DNA from: Mucilaginibacter ginkgonis
GTDB taxonomy: Bacteria; Bacteroidota; Bacteroidia; Sphingobacteriales; Sphingobacteriaceae
Length of the DNA: 64,000 bases
Direction: 5' to 3'
Assembly: GCF_009754905.2 (NCBI RefSeq)
Contig: NZ_CP066775.1
Location: 3,633,785-3,697,784 of the forward strand
This document shows positions 26,768-37,704 of this stretch, in pieces. Numbering within the stretch: position 1 is the first letter of the stretch; the number at the start of each line of letters is the position of its first letter. Under the pieces are notes generated by a model. That model had not been told where the DNA came from. It searched no databases and worked only from the letters and a program-made list of their open reading frames with translations. A program made the translations under genes and the position numbers.

Positions 26768-27532
26768 ATGAATGATCTGCTACATACATTGCTGGGCAAC
26801 GACATTAAAGCGGGCTTACTGGTTATCCTCAACCTGGTAGTCATCGAGAGCTTGCTGTCTGTAGACAATGCGGCGGTTTTGGCAACCATGGTGGTAGACC
26901 TGCCACCGAGGCAGCGGAGCAGAGCACTGCGTTACGGACTTTTAGGCGCTTATGTTTTACGCGGCGCCTGCCTTTTGCTGGCAAGCTGGCTGGTAAAAGT
27001 GTGGTGGTTGAAACCTTTAGGCGGTATCTACCTGCTGTATCTTGCTTTTAAGTTCTTTAAGGAGAGTGAAAAAATAGAGCACCACGAAAACCTAGATAAA
27101 AGCCAAAATTGGCTATATAAAGCAACAGTAGGCCTACTTGGGACCTTTTGGGCGACCGTAGCGCTGATAGAGTTGATGGATCTGGCCTTTTCTATCGACA
27201 ATGTGTTTGCCGCTGTTGCTTTTACAGACCACGTTTTTCTTATATATGTGGGCGTCTTTATAGGAATACTGGCAATGCGTTTTGTGGCGCAGGCTTTTGT
27301 AAGGCTGATGGAAAAGTTTACCTTTTTAGAGACTGCCGCCTTTATGGTTATTGGCGTTTTAGGTTTAAAACTTACCGCATCGCTCTACACACACTTTTAT
27401 CCAGAAACAGATTTCGCTAAAATTCTCGACAGCGAAAAGACCGATATCTTCGTCTCGGTATTCACTGTAGCAATATTTCTCTTGCCAGTGTTAAGCTCGA
27501 TGCTGTTCAACTTTCCTAAGAGAAAGGTGTAA
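26768..27532 (+). CDS. TerC family integral membrane protein
   Basis: 254 residues with about seven hydrophobic segments. The paired acidic motifs ESLLSVDNAAV (about 28-38) and LMDLAFSIDNVFA (about 135-147) are the TerC signature, whose aspartates sit in membrane helices and are thought to bind metal ions. Family members are inner-membrane proteins linked to tellurite resistance or manganese export; the latter is a reasonable guess but the sequence does not decide it. Single gene, divergent from parE, 59 bp upstream of the tRNA. Confidence 0.88.
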   Translation: MNDLLHTLLGNDIKAGLLVILNLVVIESLLSVDNAAVLATMVVDLPPRQRSRALRYGLLGAYVLRGACLLLASWLVKVWWLKPLGGIYLLYLAFKFFKESEKIEHHENLDKSQNWLYKATVGLLGTFWATVALIELMDLAFSIDNVFAAVAFTDHVFLIYVGVFIGILAMRFVAQAFVRLMEKFTFLETAAFMVIGVLGLKLTASLYTHFYPETDFAKILDSEKTDIFVSVFTVAIFLLPVLSSMLFNFPKRKV

Positions 27533-27591
27533 CTAAACCGCGTTAGATTTTATAAAGTGCCTGCCAATGGCTATATTTGCTGCCTATAAAC

Positions 27592-27668
<77 letters not shown>

Positions 27669-27671
27669 GAG

Positions 27672-27693
27672 CCCTGCTAAAGCGGGGTTTTTT
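27672..27693 (+). terminator. Terminator of tRNA-Ala
   Basis: CCCTGC-TAAA-GCGGGG stem (6 bp, one G-U) followed by six T, starting 3 nt after the tRNA CCA. Confidence 0.85.
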
Positions 27694-27698
27694 GCAGC

Positions 27699-28592
27699 TC
27701 AATTAAGTGAGCGATACTCCGCAGGCGTTTGCCCTACTTTTTGTTTAAATATCCTTGAGAAGTGCTGCGGATATTTGAAGCCTAACTCATAGGCCACCTG
27801 GTTGATGGTTTTGCTGCCATCGAATATTTTCTCTTTCGCGGTCTCAATCAATTTTGCCTGAACATATTCTTGCGCGGTCTTACCAGTTTCTTTTTTTACG
27901 AGGTCGCCAAAATAGTTGGCAGATAAATTTAATTGCCCGGCACACCATGCAATAGATGGCAGACCAATTATGGCCGGTTTATCAGATTCGAAATAATTAT
28001 TCAACAAATTTTCGAAACGTTCCAGTATTCCACGATTGACATGATCCCTCAGGATAAACTGGCGATCATAAAAGCGCATGCAGTAATTTAAGAACAATTC
28101 GATATTAGCTACAATCAGCTTCTTGCTGTGCTTATCTACACCACGTTCAAGTTCATCATTTATTTTATCAAAGCAATCTAAAACGGTATTGCGTTCGCGT
28201 TCGGATATATGAAGCGCCTCGTTTGACTGATAGCCAAAAAAGCCATAGTCGCGCATCTGTTTAGCTAAAGAAGTTCCGAGTAACAAGTCGGGGTGAAATG
28301 TCAGCGCATAACCTTTGGGCTGAAAAGTTTCATTATTATTTACACCGGCTACCTGCCCGGGAGCTATAAAAACAAGCGTGCCCTCCTGGTAATCATAAGT
28401 GTTTTTGCCATAGCGCAAATCGCCGCATACTACATCTTTCAAGATCACTGTATAAACACCAAAATACATTTGCGAGCCCGACCTGGGGTCGGCTTTAGAG
28501 AAGTCCACAATGCTTACCAGCGGATGCTTAGTCTCATTCTTATTAAATGCATTATACTGGCTTACAGTATCGAAACGCTTGATTTGTTCCAT
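27699..28592 (-). CDS. AraC family transcriptional regulator
   Basis: 297 residues. The C-terminal 100 residues are an AraC-type double helix-turn-helix: LSANYFGDLVKKETGKTAQEY for the first and INQVAYELGFKYPQHFSRIF for the second, with the family hallmark VGQTPAEYR. The N-terminal part (about 10-150) is a cupin-like ligand-binding region with GTLVFIAPGQV. It is divergent from the aldo-keto reductase/cupin gene run at 28750-31990, 157 bp apart, and is the likely regulator of that run. The inducer is unknown. Confidence 0.92.
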   Translation of the reverse strand: MEQIKRFDTVSQYNAFNKNETKHPLVSIVDFSKADPRSGSQMYFGVYTVILKDVVCGDLRYGKNTYDYQEGTLVFIAPGQVAGVNNNETFQPKGYALTFHPDLLLGTSLAKQMRDYGFFGYQSNEALHISERERNTVLDCFDKINDELERGVDKHSKKLIVANIELFLNYCMRFYDRQFILRDHVNRGILERFENLLNNYFESDKPAIIGLPSIAWCAGQLNLSANYFGDLVKKETGKTAQEYVQAKLIETAKEKIFDGSKTINQVAYELGFKYPQHFSRIFKQKVGQTPAEYRSLN

Positions 28593-28669
28593 GGCCTAAT
28601 GATCTGTTTATCGAAAGTAATGCAAAATTTCATTCCTGCTGCTAGACCATTTAAACATCAGTAATAATG

Positions 28670-29601
<932 letters not shown>

Positions 29602-29607
29602 ATCATT

Positions 29608-30994
<1,387 letters not shown>

Positions 30995-31006
30995 TCATAT
31001 TAAATC

Positions 31007-31468
31007 ATGAAAAGAATAATTTTTGCACTAACCCAAATATTGATTGTAATTGCTGCGAGGGTTGACGCCCAGACCGCGCCGATATTTGTAAAAGGCGAGC
31101 TGTCGGCCACTAATAACCACACCGGTAAGATATGGCTCAACGAACTGAGCATGCCAGACAGCACCTTTAACTACAGCGTTGCACAAGCCGTTTATGACAA
31201 GTCCGCTAAATTGGATTGGCACATACACCCTGCTGGCCAGATACTGATGGTTACGGAAGGTGAAGGTTATTACCAAGAAAAAGGACAACCTGCTAAAGTC
31301 ATTCATAAAGGTGATGTGGTGAAATGCCCACCCGGAGTTGCACACTGGCACGGTTCTACACCCGGCAGCACTTTTACATATGTAGCAGTAACTCCGGCCC
31401 AAAAAGGGAAAACTATCTGGCTGCAACGGGTAACTGATGATGAGTATAAGAACGCTAAGAACAAATAA
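31007..31468 (+). CDS. Exported cupin domain protein
   Basis: 153 residues. A signal peptide ending at VDAQ (residue 22) precedes a single cupin: LDWHIHPAGQILMVTEGEGY (about 69-88) and KGDVVKCPPGVAHWHGST (about 104-121). It shares the ending LQRVTDDEY with the cytoplasmic cupin at 29608 (MEQVTDEQY), so the two are paralogues differing mainly in location. Twelve bases after the second reductase. Metal-dependent activity is likely, substrate unknown. Confidence 0.86.
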   Translation: MKRIIFALTQILIVIAARVDAQTAPIFVKGELSATNNHTGKIWLNELSMPDSTFNYSVAQAVYDKSAKLDWHIHPAGQILMVTEGEGYYQEKGQPAKVIHKGDVVKCPPGVAHWHGSTPGSTFTYVAVTPAQKGKTIWLQRVTDDEYKNAKNK

Positions 31469-31480
31469 TTAAGTAACGAC

Positions 31481-31990
31481 ATGAGAAAAATCCTTATAGC
31501 GGCATTACTGTGCGTTTGTTGCGCACAAATGAGCTATGCACAGGCCAGCTTGCCTATATCTGGTGCAGTAGGAACTAACAAAGATGAACAAGAAATTTTG
31601 AATCTATCCAGATCTAAATGGCAATGGATGGCCGATAAAAATGTTGATGCCTTGGATAACCTTTTTGCAGAAAAATGCGTGTTTGTACATATGGGTGGTA
31701 GCTGGGGCAAAACGCAAGAGATTAACACTATAAAAGGGGGCATGATCTGGTACAAGAAAGCCGAAGTTTACGGCGCATCGGTTAATGTCTTTGGCAACAC
31801 TGCAATTTTGTTAAATGATATCGATTTGCTTGCAGTAGTTGGCGTCAACGAAGTTGTCCACGCGTTTATGGTAACAGAAGTTTACGTTAAGGAAGCAGGC
31901 AAATGGAAAATGGGATCATTAACATTTTCAACTTTATTAAGGCCGGTTAAAATGGGTGGAGTGCAAGCCACCCCACCACAGCAGCACTAA
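31481..31990 (+). CDS. Secreted NTF2-like protein (DUF4440/SnoaL-like)
   Basis: 169 residues with a signal peptide ending at SYAQ (residue 21). The mature protein has the DUF4440 pattern: EQEILNLSRSKWQWMADKNV (first helix), LDNLFAEKCVFVHMGGSWG and WKMGSLTFSTL. NTF2-like folds serve as small-molecule isomerases or dehydratases or simply as binding modules; no catalytic pair can be named. Last gene of the AraC-linked run, 12 bp after the exported cupin. It is the second exported protein there, hinting at a pathway partly in the periplasm. Confidence 0.82.
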   Translation: MRKILIAALLCVCCAQMSYAQASLPISGAVGTNKDEQEILNLSRSKWQWMADKNVDALDNLFAEKCVFVHMGGSWGKTQEINTIKGGMIWYKKAEVYGASVNVFGNTAILLNDIDLLAVVGVNEVVHAFMVTEVYVKEAGKWKMGSLTFSTLLRPVKMGGVQATPPQQH

Positions 31991-32121
31991 CCATTTGATT
32001 TATAATGGTATACTAGCTCTGGAGTGAAACTTTAGGGCTAGTTTATTTCATAAAAACTTCAGTCTCTTTATCACCCCAATCTCATTTTGAAATAAGGGTT
32101 TAAAAATCTAAAAAGTATTCT

Positions 32122-32129
32122 TACCTTTG
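32122..32129 (+). promoter_or_regulatory. Bacteroidota -7 element upstream of the DEAD-box helicase
   Basis: TACCTTTG is a full match to TAnnTTTG, 42 bp before the ATG at 32171. No clear TTG is at the expected -33 distance. A roughly 35-nt leader would follow. Confidence 0.55.
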
Positions 32130-32170
32130 CGCCCGATTTGGCGATGTAGCCAGATACGTTATTTTAAATC

Positions 32171-34015
32171 ATGAACCCATTTATTGAACTGGGAATCCGT
32201 CATGATATTGTTAATGCCATTAGCGACTTAGGATTTGAAAATCCTACGCCCATACAGGAAGCTTCTATACCTGTACTATTGTCTGGCAGCAACGATTTTG
32301 TCGGATTAGCCCAAACGGGAACCGGAAAAACGGCTGCTTTCGGACTGCCTCTATTAGAACTTATCGATTTTAAGCAAAATCGCCCCCAGGCACTGGTGCT
32401 TTGCCCTACACGTGAGTTGTGTTTGCAAATTGCCAGTGACCTTACAAAATTTGCCAAAAACCTGCCCAACGCAAATGTTGTCGCAGTTTATGGTGGCGCA
32501 AGCATTATGGATCAATTGCGTGCAATTAAACGCGGTGTACATATTGTAGTAGCTACGCCCGGCCGTATGCTGGATATTATTGGCCGCAACGCCATTGATT
32601 TTTCTGATATACGCTACGTTGTTTTAGACGAAGCAGACGAAATGTTGAACATGGGTTTCCAGGAAGATATCAACGAGATTCTTTCTACAACACCCGAAGA
32701 AAAGAAAACCTGGTTGTTTAGTGCAACTATGCCGCCCGAAGTGCGCCGCATAGCTAAAAACTACATGACCAACCCGCATGAGCTTACTATGGGTAAGCAA
32801 AACACGGGTAACGCTAACATCGAGCACGAGTATTATGTAGTACGTGCCCGCGACAAGTATGCCGCGTTTAAACGTATAGTAGATTTTAACCCCGATATTT
32901 TTGGTATCGTATTTTGCCGTACCAAAATTGAAACGCAGGAAATTGCAGAAGCGCTGATAAAAGACGGTTACAACGCCGACTCTTTACACGGCGACCTTTC
33001 GCAGCAACAACGCGATAAGGTTATGAAACGTTACCGCGAACGCAGCTTGCAATTATTAATTGCTACAGACGTTGCCGCACGTGGTATAGATGTGAATGAT
33101 GTAACTCACGTTATTAATTATTCACTGCCAGACGAGATAGAGAACTACACCCACAGAAGCGGCCGTACAGCCCGTGCGGGTAAAACAGGCGTATCTATCG
33201 CTATCATCAACTCTAAAGAGTTAGGCAAGATACGCCAGATAGAGCGTGTTATCGGTAAACAATTTATCAAGGCAGAAGTGCCTAATGGCTTTGATGTATG
33301 CGAAAAGCAATTGTTCTCGCTAATACATAAAGTACACAATGTTACCGTCAATGAGCAACAGATAGAGCAATACATTCCGCGTATTATGGATGAGTTTGCT
33401 GATCTGAGCAAAGAAGATATTATCAAGCGTTTCGCGTCTTTAGAGTTTAATCGCTTCTTAGATTATTATCGGAATGCGCCCGACTTGAATGCCCCTGAAG
33501 AGGCTCGTTTCCGTGACCGCGATAATACGGGCGAGTGTTTTCCAAGAAATGGCGCACGTGGCGAATACACCAGGTTGTTCATCAACTTAGGTTCTGTTGA
33601 CGGATTTGGCCGCGGCGAAATGCTTGGCTATATCTGCAACAATACCGGTATCGCCGGCAAAACTGTTGGTAAGATAGATGTTAAAGGTGTTTATTCATTC
33701 TTTGAAGTTGGCCATGGCGATGTGCAGCACATTACAGATGCTTTTAAATCGATTGAATATAAAGGCCGCCCTGTTCGTATAGAAATATCGAGCGAGGAGC
33801 GTAACGAAAGCCGCGGTGGCGCGTCTAATGGTTACAAACGCCGCGAAGGTGGTGGTGGTTACCGAAAAGAAGGTGGCTACGGTGGTGGCAACCGTCGCGA
33901 AGGCGGCTACAACGGTGGCAACCGCGACAGAGACAGAAATAATAGCGGTGGCGGTTTCAGGGATTTTTCCGGTAAACGCCGCGAAGACCGTTCAGAGCGC
34001 AAGAACCGCGCTTGA
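32171..34015 (+). CDS. DEAD-box ATP-dependent RNA helicase (DeaD/CsdA-like)
   Basis: 614 residues. Ordered motifs: Q motif FENPTPIQEASIP (about 22-34), Walker A AQTGTGKT (47-54), PTREL, DEAD near 153, SAT near 184, and HRSGRTARAG near 327. A DbpA-type RNA-binding domain sits at about 465-545 (LGYICNNTGIAGKTVGKID). The last 70 residues are rich in glycine, arginine and asparagine (GGGYRKEGGYGGGNRREGGY), an RNA-binding tail. Such helicases remodel RNA structure during ribosome assembly and cold adaptation. Single gene with its own -7 element and a strong terminator at 34062. Confidence 0.95.
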   Translation: MNPFIELGIRHDIVNAISDLGFENPTPIQEASIPVLLSGSNDFVGLAQTGTGKTAAFGLPLLELIDFKQNRPQALVLCPTRELCLQIASDLTKFAKNLPNANVVAVYGGASIMDQLRAIKRGVHIVVATPGRMLDIIGRNAIDFSDIRYVVLDEADEMLNMGFQEDINEILSTTPEEKKTWLFSATMPPEVRRIAKNYMTNPHELTMGKQNTGNANIEHEYYVVRARDKYAAFKRIVDFNPDIFGIVFCRTKIETQEIAEALIKDGYNADSLHGDLSQQQRDKVMKRYRERSLQLLIATDVAARGIDVNDVTHVINYSLPDEIENYTHRSGRTARAGKTGVSIAIINSKELGKIRQIERVIGKQFIKAEVPNGFDVCEKQLFSLIHKVHNVTVNEQQIEQYIPRIMDEFADLSKEDIIKRFASLEFNRFLDYYRNAPDLNAPEEARFRDRDNTGECFPRNGARGEYTRLFINLGSVDGFGRGEMLGYICNNTGIAGKTVGKIDVKGVYSFFEVGHGDVQHITDAFKSIEYKGRPVRIEISSEERNESRGGASNGYKRREGGGGYRKEGGYGGGNRREGGYNGGNRDRDRNNSGGGFRDFSGKRREDRSERKNRA

Positions 34016-34027
34016 ATGGCATAAGAT

Positions 34028-34059
34028 AGTTTTAGTTTAGTTTTAGTTTAGTTAGTTAG
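34028..34059 (+). repeat. Short tandem repeat TTTAG/TTAG
   Basis: Imperfect units AGTTTTAGTTTAGTTTTAG then TTTAGTTAGTTAG lie between the helicase stop and its terminator. Confidence 0.6.
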
Positions 34060-34061
34060 GC

Positions 34062-34090
34062 AAAGCCCCTCAGTTTTCTGAGGGGCTTTT
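34062..34090 (+). terminator. Terminator of the helicase gene
   Basis: AAAGCCCCTCAG-TTTT-CTGAGGGGCTTT, a perfect 12-bp stem ending in a T-run. Confidence 0.93.
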
Positions 34091-34182
34091 GTTTTAGCCA
34101 TTCCTGTGTTACTCAAAAGGAATGATGCCACTATAAAGTCCTATACTTTGAAGTCCCGATATTATCGGGATAAGTAGGGCTC

Positions 34183-34503
34183 TTACTTGCTAAACTCTAT
34201 ACTCACAGAATCGGGGTAAAGCAGTTGCATATCATCGCCGTCTAGCTTTTGAATTACCAATTTAGTGTATGGGCGGTTGCCTTCAAAAGAGGTGAGTATC
34301 GTATCTTCTTTTAGAATGTATTCTTCCGCGGCAGACGTATCATTATTTGTAATCACTTGTTTGTTCGTGATCTTTAATTTGATGCTGCCGTCTTTAGAAT
34401 GCCAGTTACCCTTTAGTTTGGATTGGGTACTGCCCGTGCATGCTGCAAACATTAAGACCGTGCCACAAAGAACATGAATAGCAATCAACGCGAAATTTTT
34501 CAT
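34183..34503 (-). CDS. Small lipoprotein of unknown function
   Basis: 106 residues from the ATG at 34503, which starts a lipoprotein signal sequence (MKNFALIAIHVLCGTVLMFA, cysteine next). The open frame extends 48 bp upstream without a better start. The mature part is about 80 residues with SKLKGNWHSKDGSIKLKITN near its start, resembling small lipocalin-like or META-type Bacteroidota lipoproteins; the similarity is weak. No catalytic motif. Single gene followed by a short palindrome TCCCGAT-att-ATCGGGA at 34154-34170 without a T-run. Confidence 0.68.
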   Translation of the reverse strand: MKNFALIAIHVLCGTVLMFAACTGSTQSKLKGNWHSKDGSIKLKITNKQVITNNDTSAAEEYILKEDTILTSFEGNRPYTKLVIQKLDGDDMQLLYPDSVSIEFSK

Positions 34504-34568
34504 AAGTAGCAGATAGACATAAGTAAAGGGTATTAAGTTTAAACCTAACACCCTTTGTTACAGATATT

Positions 34569-34943
34569 TTACATTGGCGGATTATCGCGCAGTTGCTCCT
34601 TGGTTACGAATACATGCTCGCCTTTTTTATTTACATAGTAGTATTTGGCGTCGCTGTTGATATAGATCTTTTCGCCGCCCGGGCCATACTTACCATCGAA
34701 GCGTTTATCTGCTACCGCAGATGCACCTTTAGAGGCAATTTCTGCGGTTTTTTGGCCGGTTTTTTTTCCGGCATGGCCAACATCTTTAGCCGCGTCTGAA
34801 GTTGAATGTGCTACGTCTTTTGCAGCCTTTGATGTTGCATGGCCAACATTCTTGGCTGCTTTCTTAATTCCGCTTTGTGCGTGTACTTGAGTTGCACCGA
34901 ATAGTGCTGCCGCAAAGAGGACCGGCTTAAATAACTTTTTCAT
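34569..34943 (-). CDS. Small secreted protein with three tandem 11-residue repeats and a basic adaptor-like tail
   Basis: 124 residues. Signal peptide ends at VHAQ (residue 23). Residues 29-61 are three 11-mers in register, AAKNVGHATSK, AAKDVAHSTSD and AAKDVGHAGKK, a pattern like LEA group 3 or YtxH-type amphipathic helices. Residues about 84-113 (DGKYGPGGEKIYINSDAKYY, then YVNKKGEHVFVT) resemble the PBCV-type basic adaptor domain. Periplasmic; no enzyme motif. 65 bp downstream of the lipoprotein start on the same strand. A protective or structural envelope role is a guess. Confidence 0.75.
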   Translation of the reverse strand: MKKLFKPVLFAAALFGATQVHAQSGIKKAAKNVGHATSKAAKDVAHSTSDAAKDVGHAGKKTGQKTAEIASKGASAVADKRFDGKYGPGGEKIYINSDAKYYYVNKKGEHVFVTKEQLRDNPPM

Positions 34944-34969
34944 AGTTCCTGATATTTTAATCAGGAGTA

Positions 34970-35977
34970 TTAATTCAATTGTGATGCCAAAAGCTGCATT
35001 TGAGCTACAGGAGGACGTTTCTGATATAGTATCGCATAAACAGCTTCACAAATGGGCATAGGTACTTTGTAGTTTTTATTTACCTGATGTAGGCAATTTA
35101 CTGCATAATAACCCTCTGCTATCATGTTCATCTCCAGTTGGGCAGATGTTACGGTGTAACCTTTACCTATCATATTACCAAATGTACGATTGCGGCTAAA
35201 TTGCGAATAAGCGGTTACTAACAAGTCGCCCAGGTAAGCCGATTCCATAATGTCGCGATTGATAGGGTGCACCGCATCAACAAAACGCTTTAATTCGCGG
35301 ATGGCATTTGATATCAAGACCGATTGGAAATTATCACCATAACCTACTCCGTGGCAGATGCCGCTGGCAACTGCGTAAATATTTTTAAGTACAGCGCCCC
35401 ATTCGGTACCGTAGATATCGTCAGAAATGATAGTTTGAATGTAACGCGTATTGATGAGCGATGCAAAATGCGCAGCCAGTTCTAAATCAGCTGAGGCGAT
35501 GGTTAAATAAGACAGCTTTTCTAAAGCTACCTCCTCAGCGTGGCAAGGGCCGCTTATTACGATGAAATGGTCTAATGGCACGTTGTAATGCTCATGCAAA
35601 AACTCACCAATGATCTGGTTCTCATCGGGCACTATACCTTTTATTGCAGACACAACGTACTTACCTTTTAAATCTTCCGGGCTTATGTCGCTCAGAGCTT
35701 CTTTTAAAAAGGCGGCAGGTACGTTTAAAAGGATAAAGGTAGAGTTCCGGACTATGCACTTCAAATCGGTAGAAATATTGTTTGCAGGAAGCTTTATTTC
35801 AACGGAACTCAGATAATTGGGGTTGTGCTTAAACTGTTTAATGTGTTCCGCCGCCTGGGCGTTACGCATCCACCAATACATTTCTTTAGGCACAGCATTG
35901 TCAGTGAGCATTTTAAGGTTAGCCGTAGCCCAGCTGCCTCCGCCAATAATCGCTACCTTATTTTCAACGTCCATCAA
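34970..35977 (-). CDS. gpsA: Glycerol-3-phosphate dehydrogenase [NAD(P)+]
   Basis: 335 residues. The dinucleotide-binding loop GGGSWATA at 12-19 replaces the usual GAGSWGTA. SAIKGIVP near 110, ISGPCHAEEVA near 143 (usually SGPSFA), the catalytic-region GTEWGAVLKNIYAVASGI near 190 and the C-terminal GYYAVNCLHQVNKNYKVPMP region are typical. It reduces dihydroxyacetone phosphate to sn-glycerol 3-phosphate for phospholipid synthesis, in the cytoplasm. Two start codons are adjacent (MMDVEN). The gene is followed by a small secreted protein gene 26 bp downstream but the two look unrelated. Confidence 0.92.
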   Translation of the reverse strand: MMDVENKVAIIGGGSWATANLKMLTDNAVPKEMYWWMRNAQAAEHIKQFKHNPNYLSSVEIKLPANNISTDLKCIVRNSTFILLNVPAAFLKEALSDISPEDLKGKYVVSAIKGIVPDENQIIGEFLHEHYNVPLDHFIVISGPCHAEEVALEKLSYLTIASADLELAAHFASLINTRYIQTIISDDIYGTEWGAVLKNIYAVASGICHGVGYGDNFQSVLISNAIRELKRFVDAVHPINRDIMESAYLGDLLVTAYSQFSRNRTFGNMIGKGYTVTSAQLEMNMIAEGYYAVNCLHQVNKNYKVPMPICEAVYAILYQKRPPVAQMQLLASQLN

Positions 35978-36183
35978 ATAAAATTTTACTTCCTTAGGTT
36001 AGAGAAGCAACAACCACAAAATAAAAAAATAATATGCATTTATTGGTTACGCTTAAGATTTATAATTTGCGCGTAATAAAACTCGTCAATGCGTGAGAGA
36101 ACTAATGAAGATTTATACTTCTGTTATACCCTTTTGTTATTGCGGGAAGGGGAGTCAAGAAAGAATTGTGTAAGAGTCTTTAG

Positions 36184-36262
36184 GCGTTCCCCCGACAGGT
36201 CGGGGGAACGCTTTCCGCTCATACGTCTGCTTGCAGACGGTATCCGCTTCAATCGCTAACGC
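36184..36262 (+). repeat. Dispersed 80-bp repeat with hairpins (copy 1)
   Basis: Contains a 12-bp perfect hairpin GCGTTCCCCCGA-cagg-TCGGGGGAACGC (36184-36211), the shared string CGCTTTCCGCTCATACG, a second hairpin CGTCTG-cttg-CAGACG (36224-36239), and GGTATCCGCTTCAATCGCTA then ACGC ending at 36262. A second copy lies reversed at 54935-55017. It ends 14 bp before the polysaccharide deacetylase start. Probable REP-like element. Confidence 0.8.
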
Positions 36263-36276
36263 AAAAAACGCCCGAA

Positions 36277-36894
36277 ATGTATTTAGTAAAAACTCCATGG
36301 TTGCTAAAAAAATTCTATCCCGGTTTGCTATGGAATATGCCGCGGGACGAGCGTAAGATCTATCTAACTTTTGACGATGGCCCTATCCCGGAGGTAACCC
36401 CCTTTGTACTGGACACCCTCTCGGATTTCAATGCCAGAGCTACATTTTTTTGTATTGGAGATAACATTCGAAAGCATCCCGAAATATTTGAACAAGTAAA
36501 ACAGGCAGGGCACGCCATAGGCAACCACACCTTTAATCACCTTCGTGGCTGGGCCACAGATGATACAGCGTATATTAAGAACCTGCAAGCTTGTCAGGAG
36601 TTGATAGGTACGAACTTGTTTCGCCCGCCATACGGGCGCATGAAAAGATCCCAGATCAGTCACGTAAATGAGATCTATCCAGAGATGCAAATAGTGATGT
36701 GGGATGTTTTAAGCGGCGACTTTGATACAGAGCTATCACCTGATAATTGCCTTAAAAACGTCTTAAAGCATACGAGCAGCGGATCCATTATAGTTTTTCA
36801 CGATAGCCTTAAAGCTTTTGAACGCCTTAAATATGTTTTACCGCGGGCACTCGGGCATTGGTCTAAACAAGGTTATCAGTTTGCTGTGTTATAG
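36277..36894 (+). CDS. Polysaccharide deacetylase (NodB domain)
   Basis: 205 residues, essentially one NodB domain. Motif 1 TFDDGP (aspartates at 33-34), motif 2 HTFNH (metal histidines 84 and 88), motif 3 RPPYGR near 116, motif 4 WDVLSGDFD near 142 and motif 5 VFHDS near 176 are all intact, so it should be an active metal-dependent de-N-acetylase. Targets in the family include peptidoglycan and chitin-like oligomers. No signal peptide is obvious, though the first 20 residues (YLVKTPWLLKKFYPGLLWNM) are weakly hydrophobic. Single gene, directly preceded by a dispersed repeat. Confidence 0.9.
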   Translation: MYLVKTPWLLKKFYPGLLWNMPRDERKIYLTFDDGPIPEVTPFVLDTLSDFNARATFFCIGDNIRKHPEIFEQVKQAGHAIGNHTFNHLRGWATDDTAYIKNLQACQELIGTNLFRPPYGRMKRSQISHVNEIYPEMQIVMWDVLSGDFDTELSPDNCLKNVLKHTSSGSIIVFHDSLKAFERLKYVLPRALGHWSKQGYQFAVL

Positions 36895-37011
36895 TTTAGT
36901 TAATCTTTACGTCATCATAGGTGGAGTAATCTCGCACTAAGAGGATCTTTATTAAAACCATATTATTCGTAACAAAAACGCTTATCGCTCATCAAACACT
37001 AAAACTCTTAG

Positions 37012-37704
37012 GTGGAAAATATATTACATATTGCCGGGCTTAATAAAACGTATCAAAGTGCCGGCCGAACGTTAACAGTTCTCGATGATATTAACTTCTC
37101 AGTTCCTACCGGTTCAACCAACGCTATTGTTGGCCCATCGGGCAGTGGCAAGACGACTTTACTTGGCCTCTGCGCGGGTTTAGACAGGGCAACGTCAGGG
37201 GTTGTTGAACTAAACGGAATTAGTTTTGGTAATCTTAGCGAAGACAAACGCGCGCAGGTGCGTAACCAATATGTAGGCTTTATATTTCAGAATTTTCAAT
37301 TGCTGCCAACCCTTACCGCGTTGGAGAATGTGATGGTGCCGCTTGAATTGCGCGGCGAAAAAAATATTAAAGCGCGTGCACTCGACCTGTTAGATAAAGT
37401 TGGCTTGGCAGAACGTGGGCATCATTATCCGATGCAATTATCCGGAGGTGAGCAGCAGCGGGTATCGCTTGCAAGAGCATTCAGCAATCAGCCTAAGATC
37501 TTATTTGCCGATGAACCTACAGGTAACCTTGATGCCGAGACAAGCGAAAAAGTGATCAAACTAATATTTGATCTGAACACAGAGGCCGGTACTACGCTCG
37601 TATTGGTTACACATGACCTTGACCTGGCAGCTAAAACGCAGCGCATCATCAGAATAAAAGGCGGCAAACTGGTATCAGACGTAAAAACCGACACCAATGT
37701 CTGA
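37012..37704 (+). CDS. ABC transporter ATP-binding protein (YbbA/LolD type)
   Basis: 230 residues starting with GTG (37012). Walker A GPSGSGKT at 41-48, Q-loop IFQNFQLLPTLTALENVMVP near 91-110, signature LSGGEQQR at 143-150 and Walker B ILFADE at 163-168 are those of the lipoprotein-release/macrolide-type ABC group. It pairs with the FtsX-type permease that overlaps its stop by 8 bp. The following esterase lipoprotein makes the trio match the ybbA-ybbP-tesA arrangement of Proteobacteria. The transported substrate is unknown; members of this group usually power extraction or mechanotransmission rather than classic import. Confidence 0.92.
   Translation: MENILHIAGLNKTYQSAGRTLTVLDDINFSVPTGSTNAIVGPSGSGKTTLLGLCAGLDRATSGVVELNGISFGNLSEDKRAQVRNQYVGFIFQNFQLLPTLTALENVMVPLELRGEKNIKARALDLLDKVGLAERGHHYPMQLSGGEQQRVSLARAFSNQPKILFADEPTGNLDAETSEKVIKLIFDLNTEAGTTLVLVTHDLDLAAKTQRIIRIKGGKLVSDVKTDTNV

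Noticed and set aside
33816..34040. 74-residue alanine/valine/threonine-rich frame
   Set aside because: Out-of-frame reading of the glycine/arginine-rich tail of the helicase.
34154..34170. TCCCGAT-att-ATCGGGA as terminator of the small lipoprotein gene
   Set aside because: No T-run follows on either strand, so it is only noted as a short palindrome.
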